From assembly GCA_937992055.1 (NCBI GenBank), contig CALKLQ010000006.1, positions 1 through 13,411 on the forward strand: 13,411 nt of DNA, read 5' to 3'. Below the pieces are notes generated by a model. It was not told where the DNA came from and ran no database searches. It saw only the letters and a program-made list of their open reading frames with translations. Shown here one piece after another: positions 1-7,887 of the stretch. This DNA comes from an uncultured Clostridia bacterium (GTDB taxonomy: Bacteria; Bacillota; Clostridia; Christensenellales; UBA1242). The stretch's first letter is position 1. The number at the start of each line of letters is the position of its first letter. A program made the translations under genes and the position numbers.

Positions 1-1176
<1,176 letters not shown>

Positions 1177-1177
<1 letters not shown>

Positions 1178-2748
1178 TATTGTTCCCCCTCTATGTCGGC
1201 AATGATTTTATCTATTTCATCTCTTAACACTTGTTCTCGAGCAACAATTTCTTTAATTTTTGCATTAAGTTCTTTTATGTTTATTTTTTCTTTTGTGTCT
1301 TCTTTTTCAATATAAGTTGAAACAGAAAGATTATATCCGTCTTCTGCAATATCTTTATTTGGAACAAGTTTTGAAGTGTGAGGAATTTCTTCTTTTCTCT
1401 CTGTAAAGATTTTTAATATATTATCAATATTTTCATCAGATAACTTATTGTTGTTTGTTACTTTAACACATTCTTTTGTTGCATCAATAAACAACACACT
1501 ATTATCTTGTTTTGATTTTTTCATAACCAAAATGCAGGTTGCAATTGAAGTCCCAAAAAACAAGTTATCTGGCAACTGAATAATTGCATCTATAAAGTTA
1601 TTATCAATCAAATACTTTCTAATTTTCTGTTCTGCTCCACCACGATAGAAGATACCCGGGAAACAAACAATCGCTGCTGTTCCGTTGGTAGAAAGCCAAG
1701 AAAGTGAGTGCATAATAAATGCCAAATCTGCTTTTGATTTTGGTGCTAAAACACCCGCTGGCGAAAATCTTGTGTCATTAATAAGCAAAGGATTATCATC
1801 ACCAGCCCATTTTATTGAATAAGGTGGATTTGAAACGATTGCTTCAAAAGGTTCTTCGTCCCAATGCTGTGGACTAATCAATGTATCTTCACAAGCAATA
1901 TTAAATTTATCAAAATCAATGTCGTGCAAAAACATATTTATACGACAAAGGTTGTAAGTTGTAAGGTTTATTTCTTGACCGTAAAAACCTTGACGAACAT
2001 TATCTTTGCCTAATACTTTTGCAAACTTTAAAAGTAATGAGCCAGAGCCACAAGCCGGGTCATAAACTTTATTCACTTCTGTTTTACCAACAACTGTCAG
2101 TTTTGTTAAGAGTTCTGACACTTCTTGCGGTGTGTAGTATTCACCACCAGATTTGCCAGCATTAGAGGCATACATTCCCATTAAAAATTCATAAGCATCG
2201 CCAAAGGCGTCAATGGAGTTGTCTTGATAATTGCCTAATTTCATATCACCAATACCATCAAGAAGTTTGCAAAGTTTATCGTTTCTCTTATCAACCGTTG
2301 TTCCTAACTTGTTGCTATTTACATCAATATCAGCAAACAAGCCCTCAAAATCCTGTTCACTTTCTGTTCCTTTTGCAGATGATTCAATAGCCCTAAAAAC
2401 TTTTTCAAGTGTTTCATTTAAGTCTTTGTTATTGTGAGCATTTTTTCTTACATTGCAAAATAATTGACTTGGCAAAATAAAGAAACCTTTTGTTTTCACC
2501 ATATCTTCTCTTGCTTCTTCTGCTTCTGCGTCAGATAGTTTTGCATAATCAAAATCTGTGTTTTCTGTTTCTCGTTCGCCTTTGTTTATATAATTCGTTA
2601 TATTTTCAGAAATATATCTATAAAACATAAATCCCAAAACATATTGCTTAAAGTCCCAACCGTCAACACTTCCACGAAGGTCGTTTGCTATATTCCATAT
2701 AGCCTTATGTAACTCTTCTCTTTCTTGTACTTTTTTTATGTTTGCCAT
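1177..2748 (-). CDS. hsdM: Type I restriction-modification DNA methyltransferase subunit HsdM
   Basis: N6-adenine methyltransferase subunit that pairs with HsdS to methylate the type I target, using S-adenosylmethionine. The protein has 523 residues, normal for the family. An N-terminal HsdM helical domain covers about residues 8-140. The SAM-binding motif I is PACGSGS at 231-237, preceded by YD, and the catalytic motif IV is NPPY at 307-310. GGEYYTP at 201-207 and a QLPDNLFFGTSIATCI-type segment around 391-406 are also typical. The C-terminus is a charged helix (about 483-520) that usually contacts HsdS. The start has GGGAG seven bases upstream of ATG, and the stop overlaps the hsdS start. 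No simple repeat is seen in this gene, so variation would act through hsdS. Motifs are intact and the protein looks functional. Confidence 0.97.
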
Positions 2749-2778
2749 TATTTACTCCCATATATCTTATTTATTTAC

Positions 2779-2784
2779 AGTATA
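2779..2784 (-). promoter_or_regulatory. Putative -10 element of the hsdM-hsdS promoter
   Basis: TATACT on the minus strand, preceded by TGT (extended -10 form TGn), lies 30 bases before the hsdM start. No convincing -35 box sits 16-18 bases further up. A second candidate, TATATT, lies about 10 bases upstream. Confidence 0.45.
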
Positions 2785-2867
2785 ACATAATATAGCTAAA
2801 AAATGGGTGCATTTTCATCAAATTCTATTCGATGCCTATTGTTAAATTGGTTTAATCTTCAATTTGG

Positions 2868-3107
2868 TTAAAAGGCGTGTTCTTGTTTAAATAAGTTGTA
2901 AAGCGATGCTCCACCAGACATACTCACACCAAAAGTAATTTTAATAGCTTTCTTTATTTCAACTTCTTTTGGAACAAAAGCAATTTCAATTAACACATAT
3001 TTATTCCTTGAACACGACATCAAACAATCATCAAAATTCATTATTTGTTTTAGTGCCCATCTTTCAGCACAATCAGTTGATACAAATAAAAACAAAAAAA
3101 GGAGCAA
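2868..3107 (-). CDS. Doubtful 79-codon ORF, possibly a small exported protein or a remnant
   Basis: I do not recognise this protein. It can only start at TTG 3107, with an in-frame TGA 18 bases upstream and no clear ribosome site. The first dozen residues are almost all Leu, Phe and Val, followed by STDCAERW, so it could be a truncated signal peptide or membrane anchor. The rest is mixed and protein-like, with three further Cys and a C-terminal GGASLYNLF segment. A run of seven T lies in the fifth to seventh codons on the coding strand. Losing one T would join this frame to a GTG start at 3126, 13 bases after the stop of the next gene upstream. It may be a decayed gene, a sequencing slip or a chance ORF. 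Confidence 0.3.
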   Translation of the reverse strand: MLLFLFLFVSTDCAERWALKQIMNFDDCLMSCSRNKYVLIEIAFVPKEVEIKKAIKITFGVSMSGGASLYNLFKQEHAF

Positions 3108-3138
3108 AACAAATATCTTGTTTCACACCAATTTTATT

Positions 3139-3771
3139 CTAGAACTTCATATAATGTATTTCTTTCCATTCTGAATTTTCATTATAAAATTTATTAAATT
3201 CTTTATCAAACTCCTTTTCACTAACAAATGAATAATTTACATTTTCATCATAAGTAAAATCATAATCGTCAATATATTTTATTTCCCATTCTTTTGTATT
3301 ATAATCTTTAATAATAACTCTATATACTGCAGAGTCGTAATTCCAATTGCAATGGTCAAATACCATAATTCTTTCTATATTATCAGTAATAAACGGACCT
3401 TTTATTTCTTTCTTCGCCTTCCTTATAAGGTAATCATAATGTTTTAACATTGCGACAGATTCCATAAAATCTTTTTTATCATATCCGTCCATAAAAGATA
3501 TTCCATCAAAAAAATATCCTACATCATAATACAATTTTCCTAATTTTGTTCTTTTATTTGTATAGTTATAGCAATTAGCAATAAGAATACACCAATCTAT
3601 AAAATAATCAAATTCAATTTCTTTATTTATTGCTTTATACAATGTGCCCATGAGTAAATCATAATCATAATAATCATCTTCTTCGTATTCATCCGCTTGT
3701 AAGATTTTGCACAACTCATCTTGTGGCAACTCCAATCTCAAACCTTTCCATACCTGTTCTTTTGTTATCAT
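3139..3771 (-). CDS. Conserved-looking hypothetical protein, 210 residues, acidic and Tyr-rich
   Basis: I recognise no family. The protein is probably cytosolic: no signal peptide or membrane helix is visible. It is rich in Asp, Glu and Tyr, with an acidic-aromatic cluster EYEEDDYYDYD at about residues 28-38 and a second, IDDYDFTYDENVNYSF, near 166-181. The N-terminus MITKEQVWKGLRLELPQDELCKIL looks like a small helical domain. The start is well supported: AGAGGA seven bases before ATG, and an extended -10 promoter just upstream. It sits alone between the restriction-modification genes and the TfoX operon. The composition and position would suit an immunity-type or phage-defence accessory protein, but nothing in the sequence shows that. 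Confidence 0.8.
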   Translation of the reverse strand: MITKEQVWKGLRLELPQDELCKILQADEYEEDDYYDYDLLMGTLYKAINKEIEFDYFIDWCILIANCYNYTNKRTKLGKLYYDVGYFFDGISFMDGYDKKDFMESVAMLKHYDYLIRKAKKEIKGPFITDNIERIMVFDHCNWNYDSAVYRVIIKDYNTKEWEIKYIDDYDFTYDENVNYSFVSEKEFDKEFNKFYNENSEWKEIHYMKF

Positions 3772-3804
3772 AATAAAATCCTCTTAATACTATACTTCAA
3801 AACA

Positions 3805-3813
3805 ATTATAGCA
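3805..3813 (-). promoter_or_regulatory. Extended -10 promoter of the 210-residue protein gene
   Basis: TGC followed directly by a perfect TATAAT on the minus strand (hexamer at 3805-3810), about 34 bases before the ATG at 3771. The -35 region is AT-rich without a good TTGACA match, as is common for extended -10 promoters. Confidence 0.65.
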
Positions 3814-4148
3814 TATTTTTTTAATTGTGATGATTTTTAACTCAATTTTTTTGCAATTTTATCCGAAATTGAAAAATTTATTTAGGCACAAAAAAACAAA
3901 AAATGTTTTTTTAACTCTCCCGTTTAATAACTCGAGATTATACTCCTGTTTTGCCTATGTCTTTGGTTTTAAAATCAATTGATAAGTTGTTGGATGATGT
4001 TAAAGGAAAAATTTTTAAAACTATATTTATTTAAGAAAAGAAAAAATTTACAATCAATCTGTCCACTAAAGCATCAGGCCAAGCATCTTTTATGTGTTTT
4101 TTTTGCATAAAATCCAACGATTTCCGCGGATATTTCTTAAGTTTTTGT
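3814..4148. other. Intergenic stretch without a confident gene
   Basis: This holds an A/T-only inverted repeat around 3890-3915, a 7-base direct repeat AAGCATC at 4070-4088, and two short protein-like frames that converge near 4032. One is on the plus strand (3957-4034, 25 codons, no ribosome site). The other is on the minus strand (4168 down to 4031) and overlaps the end of the TfoX gene out of frame. No RNA gene or convincing intrinsic terminator is seen. Confidence 0.5.
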
Positions 4149-4463
4149 TTATTGTGTTTTTCTTTTTGGAAGAGGGATGACTTTTTCTAAAATGAAAACA
4201 ACATTTTCTACAAGTTCTGGGTTTTCAAAATCTAAAATATAATGTTCTTTTGCGCCCTTATATGGAATGCCACAATCTGCTCGTTGCATTAGTTTGGCAA
4301 TTTCCGGTAGTTTTTTTATGTAAACCATGTTGTCACATATTAATAAAATAGGCTTTTCATTGATATACACCATGTATTCGCCAAACATTTTCTTATATCT
4401 AACCTCATATGTGCTTGGTACTTGTTCGCACACATACAAAACAAAATCAATATTTGATGACAT
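4149..4463 (-). CDS. TfoX/Sxy N-terminal-domain protein
   Basis: A 104-residue protein matching the stand-alone TfoX N-terminal domain family. The diagnostic pattern is visible: FVLYVCEQ at 7-14, KKMFGEYMVYIN at 24-35, LICDNMVYIKK at 41-51 and a C-terminal ILDFENPELVENVVFILEKV helix (76-95), ending in a basic PKRKTQ tail. In Proteobacteria full-length Sxy/TfoX activates competence genes together with CRP. Single-domain Firmicute members have no established function, so a competence role should not be assumed. AGAGG lies five to six bases before the ATG. It is 43 bases downstream of the small membrane-protein gene on the same strand and is probably the last gene of that operon, though a TATAAT in the gap could give it its own transcript. 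Confidence 0.85.
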   Translation of the reverse strand: MSSNIDFVLYVCEQVPSTYEVRYKKMFGEYMVYINEKPILLICDNMVYIKKLPEIAKLMQRADCGIPYKGAKEHYILDFENPELVENVVFILEKVIPLPKRKTQ

Positions 4464-4486
4464 AACGACCTCTTTTAATTTTTTGT

Positions 4487-4492
4487 ATTATA
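4487..4492 (-). promoter_or_regulatory. Possible internal -10 box before the TfoX-domain gene
   Basis: A perfect TATAAT on the minus strand, 24 bases before the ATG at 4463. There is no good -35, and the region is very AT-rich, so chance is a real possibility. Confidence 0.35.
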
Positions 4493-4506
4493 TATTTTGT
4501 AATATT

Positions 4507-4773
4507 TTATTTTATCTCATCTTTTAACTCTTCTTTTAAAAAATTAATCTTTTTAATTATATATTTTCTTAAAACAAGTAAGTATACTAACGTTAAAACC
4601 CCAAAGCCAATAAAAATAAATCCACACCAAAAAATGCTTAGATATGTGATAAATGAAACAATTCCTCCAACAAAAAATATCACAGAAGAAATAATCATAA
4701 TTATATCGTTTCTTTTTAGAGCAAATTCATATCTTCCTAACAGTTTAACTTTTTCAATATCTTTTTCTTTCAT
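4507..4773 (-). CDS. Small two-helix membrane protein, 88 residues
   Basis: I recognise no family. An N-terminal amphipathic, charged segment (about 1-23, ending in KRND) is followed by two hydrophobic helices at about 24-45 and 47-68, joined by a very short turn. A strongly basic-acidic tail (about 69-88) has RKYIIKK and LKEELKDEIK. This is a hairpin membrane protein with both ends probably in the cytosol. I place the start at ATG 4773 because GGGA precedes it at a workable distance. The in-frame ATG at 4785, four codons earlier, has no ribosome site. It begins 36 bases after the end of the EFR1-type gene and lies upstream of the TfoX-domain gene, so the three are probably cotranscribed. Confidence 0.75.
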   Translation of the reverse strand: MKEKDIEKVKLLGRYEFALKRNDIIMIISSVIFFVGGIVSFITYLSIFWCGFIFIGFGVLTLVYLLVLRKYIIKKINFLKEELKDEIK

Positions 4774-4809
4774 AAATTTTCCCATTCAATTTAATAAAGG
4801 TGTTAATAT

Positions 4810-5553
4810 TTACATGTCTTTTCCAATTTCACTTTCTTCAATAAAAGGATTGACATATCTATACTTTTTGTTTTTGTCAAGATAGGTTATAGCCTTATTA
4901 GGGCATCTATGATAACAACCCAAGCAGGCAATGCATCCATCTCCAAACACAACATTATTTTCAACACAGATATTTTTTACCGGACAAATTTGCGCGCATT
5001 TGCCACATTTAGTGCATTTCTCAGTGGTTTTAAACCTTTTTCCAATAAGGTGCCAATTTGATTTATTTTTAAGATATACCCTTTCCCTAGTCTTTTTCTT
5101 TTTAGGAATGTGATACTCGCCTTTTAAAATCTTTTGGACAACTGCTTCAATGCGCTCTTTACATTTTTTTAGCTGAAAATTTTGATAAAACCTTGGAACG
5201 GTAAAATGCAAGGTGAAATTTTCAGTCATCTTAATTTTGTATACGCTTATTACATTTAAACCAAGCCTTACTTTAGCATAATCATAAAACAAAAAATCTG
5301 CTCCGCCAGCCATTCCTCCATAGTTTTGAATGACAATAATCTCTTTAGTTTTATCAAGTTTAAAAAGCAAGTCAAACACCGGAGATGGCATCCCAAAAGA
5401 ATGAATGGGAGTAACAATAAATAGCCTATCAAACTCGCCGCCATTGCCGTTATATGTGGGTATATAAACAATTTTACCGCCTATTTTATCCTTCAATACT
5501 TTTGCAATAAACAAACTATTTCCAGTGGAACTAAAATATAGTATACCGTTCAA
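4810..5553 (-). CDS. EFR1-type flavodoxin/2[4Fe-4S] ferredoxin fusion protein
   Basis: A cytosolic electron-transfer protein that joins an N-terminal flavodoxin-like FMN domain to a C-terminal bacterial ferredoxin domain. The FMN phosphate loop is at 6-14 (YFSSTGNSL), and a second flavin-contact loop QNYGGMAGG lies at 76-84. Two 4Fe-4S motifs follow: Cys 180, 183, 186 and 190, then Cys 207, 210, 213 and 217, each ending in Cys-Pro. A basic linker (151-164) separates the domains. The length (247) is normal for the EFR1 family, common in anaerobic Clostridia; its redox partners are generally unknown. The start is TTG at 5553, chosen because AAGGAG lies six bases upstream and the FMN loop follows at once. 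It heads a probable three-gene operon, with a 190-base structured leader and a strong promoter at 5749-5776. Confidence 0.93.
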   Translation of the reverse strand: MNGILYFSSTGNSLFIAKVLKDKIGGKIVYIPTYNGNGGEFDRLFIVTPIHSFGMPSPVFDLLFKLDKTKEIIVIQNYGGMAGGADFLFYDYAKVRLGLNVISVYKIKMTENFTLHFTVPRFYQNFQLKKCKERIEAVVQKILKGEYHIPKKKKTRERVYLKNKSNWHLIGKRFKTTEKCTKCGKCAQICPVKNICVENNVVFGDGCIACLGCYHRCPNKAITYLDKNKKYRYVNPFIEESEIGKDM

Positions 5554-5609
5554 AACAATCTCCTTCTAGTCTAACTTAAAAAGTGTATAGAATTCTTCAA
5601 AGTCTAGAC

Positions 5610-5748
5610 AAAAAACTCAGACTAAAGATAAAAGAGCTAGGCAAGGCTCGGAAAATGCCACAAAAAAGTTTATTTGCCTAATGACTGTTTTGGGACATTT
5701 TCGGTAAACACTTCTAATTTATGGTCGCGACGTTTGTCTTCAGTCTGA
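5610..5748 (-). ncRNA. Candidate structured leader or small RNA upstream of the EFR1-type gene
   Basis: Read on the minus strand, 5748-5733 (TCAGACTGAAGACAAA) pairs with 5632-5617 in 14 of 16 positions plus one wobble or mismatch, enclosing about 100 bases. Inside lie GTCGCGAC (perfect palindrome), a long imperfect hairpin built on CGAAAATGTC and GGCATTTTCCG and continued by AAAACAGT/ACTTTTT, and a small GAGC/GCTC hairpin. The closing helix is followed at once by a run of six T (5615-5610), like an intrinsic terminator. The 3' arm of that helix can also pair, with one bulge, with the bases just upstream of and touching the AGAAGGAG ribosome site. It matches no riboswitch consensus I know. It may be a cis-regulatory leader or a short independent RNA. 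Confidence 0.45.
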
Positions 5749-5776
5749 AGTATAGCATACTTTATTTTCTTTTCAA
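5749..5776 (-). promoter_or_regulatory. Strong sigma-A-type promoter for the EFR1-TfoX operon
   Basis: On the minus strand TTGAAA (5776-5771), a 16-base spacer and TATACT (5754-5749), with TGC directly before the -10. Transcription would start near 5742, about 190 bases before the TTG start codon. A 13-base palindrome, CTTCAG-A-CTGAAG (5738-5750), overlaps the edge of the -10 box and the start site and is placed like a repressor operator. Confidence 0.7.
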
Positions 5777-5836
5777 ATCTATCTAAAAAACGGTTTATAT
5801 TTTTTTTGCAAAAAGATAATAGAAAAGTCATGTTTA

Positions 5837-7183
5837 TTAATCATCCTGAACCACTTTTTTCTTTTTCTTTTTAGACCACTTTTTCTTTTTTAATCGTCTT
5901 TTTGTAACCTCTATTTTTTCACCAAACACATCACCTTTGAAATTATCTTTGATATATTGTTCCATTGGGGTAAGTTGCTTTTTAGGGGTTAAATTTGTTT
6001 GAGGTGAACCTGAGGCAAAAATTGCAAATTTTGCAAAAACAGGGCCTATAAGTTCATATAGTATTGCAGAAGATAAAATTACTGTAGCCAAGATTCCTCC
6101 CGCCTCAACTGGTAAACTTCTTTGAGCAATTGCCGCCAATCCAATTGAAACTCCCGCTTGTGGGATGAGGGCTAAACCTAAATACTTTTTCACATCTAAA
6201 CTTGATTTAGATAAGCTTCCTCCTATAAAAGAGCCCAATAGCTTTCCTAAAATTCTTACTAAAAAGTAGACAATTCCCATAAGTCCAAAATCTAAGAGCG
6301 CGGAAAGCTCAAGATTCATGCCTGAATAGACAAAGAATATCAACAATATGGGCGGCGTAAACGAACTTATAATGTTGAACATTTCGGTGTTACCCTTTGC
6401 TGAAACATAGGTTGCACCAAGTGTCATACAGGCAAGCAGAGGCGATACACCCAAAAGAACGCACACCGCGGTTAAAGAGATTATTATTGCAAAAGTCATT
6501 ATAAGACGACTATCCATTGAATATTTTTCATTTATAAGTTTTTTCAATAAAAAGCCTAACCCCACACCAAGCCCCATCGCACCAAGGTTATATACTAAAG
6601 GTAAAACAACATCAAGCGCACTCATGCCACCTTCTGAACCCTTTGCAAAAACCAAGCAAATGTTAAAAACAATAAGGGCAAGTGCATTATCTAGGGCAAT
6701 GACCTGAATTAAGGTGTCAACAAAATTCCCTTTTGCGTTATATTGTCTAATGGTCATAAGCGTGGAAGTTGGAGCCGTTGTTGCTGCAATACTTGCCAAA
6801 ACAAGGGAAAGAGAATAGGAACAATTGAAAATGAATTTCATGCAAACAAAAACTAAAACCATTGCAAGCAGGGACTCAAAAAGGGTTATCACTATCGTTT
6901 TTTTTGCATTTTGTTTAAGAGCACCAAGATTGATGTATCTTCCTACACCAAAGGCAATAAATGCCAGCGCCAAATCTGTTATAAAACTAAAAGAGGGCAC
7001 TATTTCTTGAGGAATAATATTTAAAACATGTGGGCCTATTAAAACACCTGCGATGATGTAGCCTGTAACATTTGGCAATTTTAAAAGCTTTGTAAGTCTA
7101 GACATCAAAAAGCCAGCAACAATTATTATTGCCAAACTCACAATTACCAAAGTTGTTGTATCCTCGCAAATTTTATAAAGCAT
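5837..7183 (-). CDS. CPA2-family cation:proton antiporter (Na_H_Exchanger domain)
   Basis: An integral membrane antiporter that exchanges protons for Na+ or K+. About 12 hydrophobic segments fill residues 10-392. Family features visible are LPNVTGYIIAGVLIGP at 36-51, the discontinuous-helix motif TTAPTSTL at 135-142, the ion-binding helix with ALDNALALIVFN at 163-174, VRILGKLLGS at 309-318 with basic residues where CPA2 proteins carry a conserved Lys/Arg, and PQAGVSIGLA at 341-350. The ion site reads Asp165-Asn166 where electrogenic CPA2 members usually have Asp-Asp. No RCK/TrkA regulatory domain follows; instead there is a soluble tail of about 56 residues, with roughly half of residues 429-444 Lys or Arg. 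A weak ribosome site precedes ATG 7183. Transcribed leftward, it diverges from spo0A. I cannot tell which cation it carries. Confidence 0.93.
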   Translation of the reverse strand: MLYKICEDTTTLVIVSLAIIIVAGFLMSRLTKLLKLPNVTGYIIAGVLIGPHVLNIIPQEIVPSFSFITDLALAFIAFGVGRYINLGALKQNAKKTIVITLFESLLAMVLVFVCMKFIFNCSYSLSLVLASIAATTAPTSTLMTIRQYNAKGNFVDTLIQVIALDNALALIVFNICLVFAKGSEGGMSALDVVLPLVYNLGAMGLGVGLGFLLKKLINEKYSMDSRLIMTFAIIISLTAVCVLLGVSPLLACMTLGATYVSAKGNTEMFNIISSFTPPILLIFFVYSGMNLELSALLDFGLMGIVYFLVRILGKLLGSFIGGSLSKSSLDVKKYLGLALIPQAGVSIGLAAIAQRSLPVEAGGILATVILSSAILYELIGPVFAKFAIFASGSPQTNLTPKKQLTPMEQYIKDNFKGDVFGEKIEVTKRRLKKKKWSKKKKKKVVQDD

Positions 7184-7197
7184 ATTTCTTTTATATG

Positions 7198-7227
7198 ATT
7201 ATAGATAATTGTTTGCCCATTTTGCAA
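7198..7227 (-). promoter_or_regulatory. Putative promoter of the antiporter gene
   Basis: TTGCAA (7227-7222), an 18-base spacer and a perfect TATAAT (7203-7198) on the minus strand. The start of transcription would fall only about 8 bases before the ATG at 7183, so the leader would be very short. Confidence 0.5.
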
Positions 7228-7281
7228 ATATTATCTTGTTTTTATTTTAAATATACTTTTCTTATTTTTTACTCAAATAAA

Positions 7282-7718
7282 AAATATCGCAAAGCGGACA
7301 AACGTAGTTTGGACATTTTGCAGACCCGCCCATACCAAAAGGCATTTGTTTGCGTTTAGCAAACTTTAATCAATTTGATACTCTCAAAAGTTATTTCAAC
7401 ATCTTAAATGCCATTTTAAGTAGTAGGAAATATCGCAAAGCGGACAAACGTAGTTTGGACATTTTGCAGACCCGCCCATACCAAAAGGCATTTGTTTGCG
7501 TTTAGCAAACTTTAATCAATTTGATACTCTCAAAAGTTATTTCAACATCTTAAATGCCATTTTAAGTAGTAGGAAATATCGCAAAGCGGACAAACGTAGT
7601 TTGGACATTTTGCAGGATTTCCGCCCGTACCAAAAGGCATTTGTTTGCGTTTAGCAAACTTTAATCAACTTGTTGATTAAAAAAAATTTAACATGTTAAA
7701 TTTTTAAATGCCATTTTA
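7282..7718. repeat. Three tandem copies of a 146-bp structured repeat
   Basis: Copy 1 is 7282-7427 and copy 2 is 7428-7573; the two are identical over all 146 bases. Copy 3 (about 7574-7718) keeps the first 41 bases and the central block but differs elsewhere, with GGATTT replacing GAC near 7615 and a wholly different stretch after 7668. Every copy has a hairpin made of GCAAA/TTTGC and CAAAC/GTTTG around a symmetric 5x5 internal loop (copy 1: 7289-7321). Each also has a GTTTGC-GTTTA-GCAAAC hairpin, and a GGCATTT/AAATGCC pair that closes the second half. No open reading frame, transposase or CRISPR spacing is present. The array fills most of the gap between the divergent antiporter and spo0A genes. 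Confidence 0.95.
7632..7717. other. Four-way-junction (cloverleaf) structure in repeat copy 3
   Basis: Closing helix AAAAGGCATTT (7632-7642) pairs with AAATGCC-a-TTTT (7706-7717), with one bulged A. Inside it three hairpins abut: 7643-7659 (6 bp, loop GTTTA), 7661-7680 (8 bp, loop CTTG) and 7682-7705 (a perfect 24-base palindrome). Only bases 7660 and 7681 are left unpaired at the junction. It could form as a folded RNA or as extruded DNA. Copies 1 and 2 keep the closing helix and first hairpin but have only weak second and third hairpins. Confidence 0.75.
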
Positions 7719-7852
7719 TTTTCTATATCAATCTAATTCCTCCATATCAAATGAAAAGCGCTAAATTGCGACAATTTTATCTATTAATTTTTTAAAAAAA
7801 ACATATTTTGTAAAAAAATAATACTTTTTTTCTTTTTTTTAAAAAAATTGTG
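7719..7852. other. AT-rich spo0A upstream region
   Basis: Long A and T runs dominate, especially 7788-7847. On the minus strand, 7773-7767 reads TGTCGCA, one base from the Spo0A box TGTCGAA, which would allow autoregulation, but one such match is weak evidence. Confidence 0.35.
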
Positions 7853-7861
7853 TGCTATTCT
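7853..7861 (+). promoter_or_regulatory. Putative extended -10 of the spo0A promoter
   Basis: TGC followed by TATTCT (7856-7861), 26 bases before the ATG. The expected -35 position is only a T run, so recognition would rest on the extended -10. Confidence 0.4.
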
Positions 7862-7887
7862 TGTACTATCAAACACATGGAGGAATT

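Noticed and set aside
3890..3915. A-run/T-run inverted repeat resembling a terminator
   Set aside because: The stem is almost only A-T pairs with a single C-G step and would be very weak; runs of A and T are common here.
3957..4034. A 25-codon plus-strand frame (MSLVLKSIDKLL and on) that looks like an amphipathic peptide, open upstream to about 3914
   Set aside because: No ribosome site or promoter was found, and frames this short are expected by chance in AT-rich DNA; possibly a gene remnant.
5610..5748. 6S RNA as an identity for the structured leader
   Set aside because: The rod-with-bubble shape is similar, but it is shorter than usual and I could not match conserved 6S sequence; left as unclassified.
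7282..7718. CRISPR array or type III toxin-antitoxin repeat RNA
   Set aside because: The units are contiguous 146-mers with no unique spacers, and no Cas or ToxN-like gene is adjacent.
7767..7773. Spo0A box upstream of spo0A
   Set aside because: TGTCGCA has one mismatch to a 7-base motif and no second copy; this is expected by chance.
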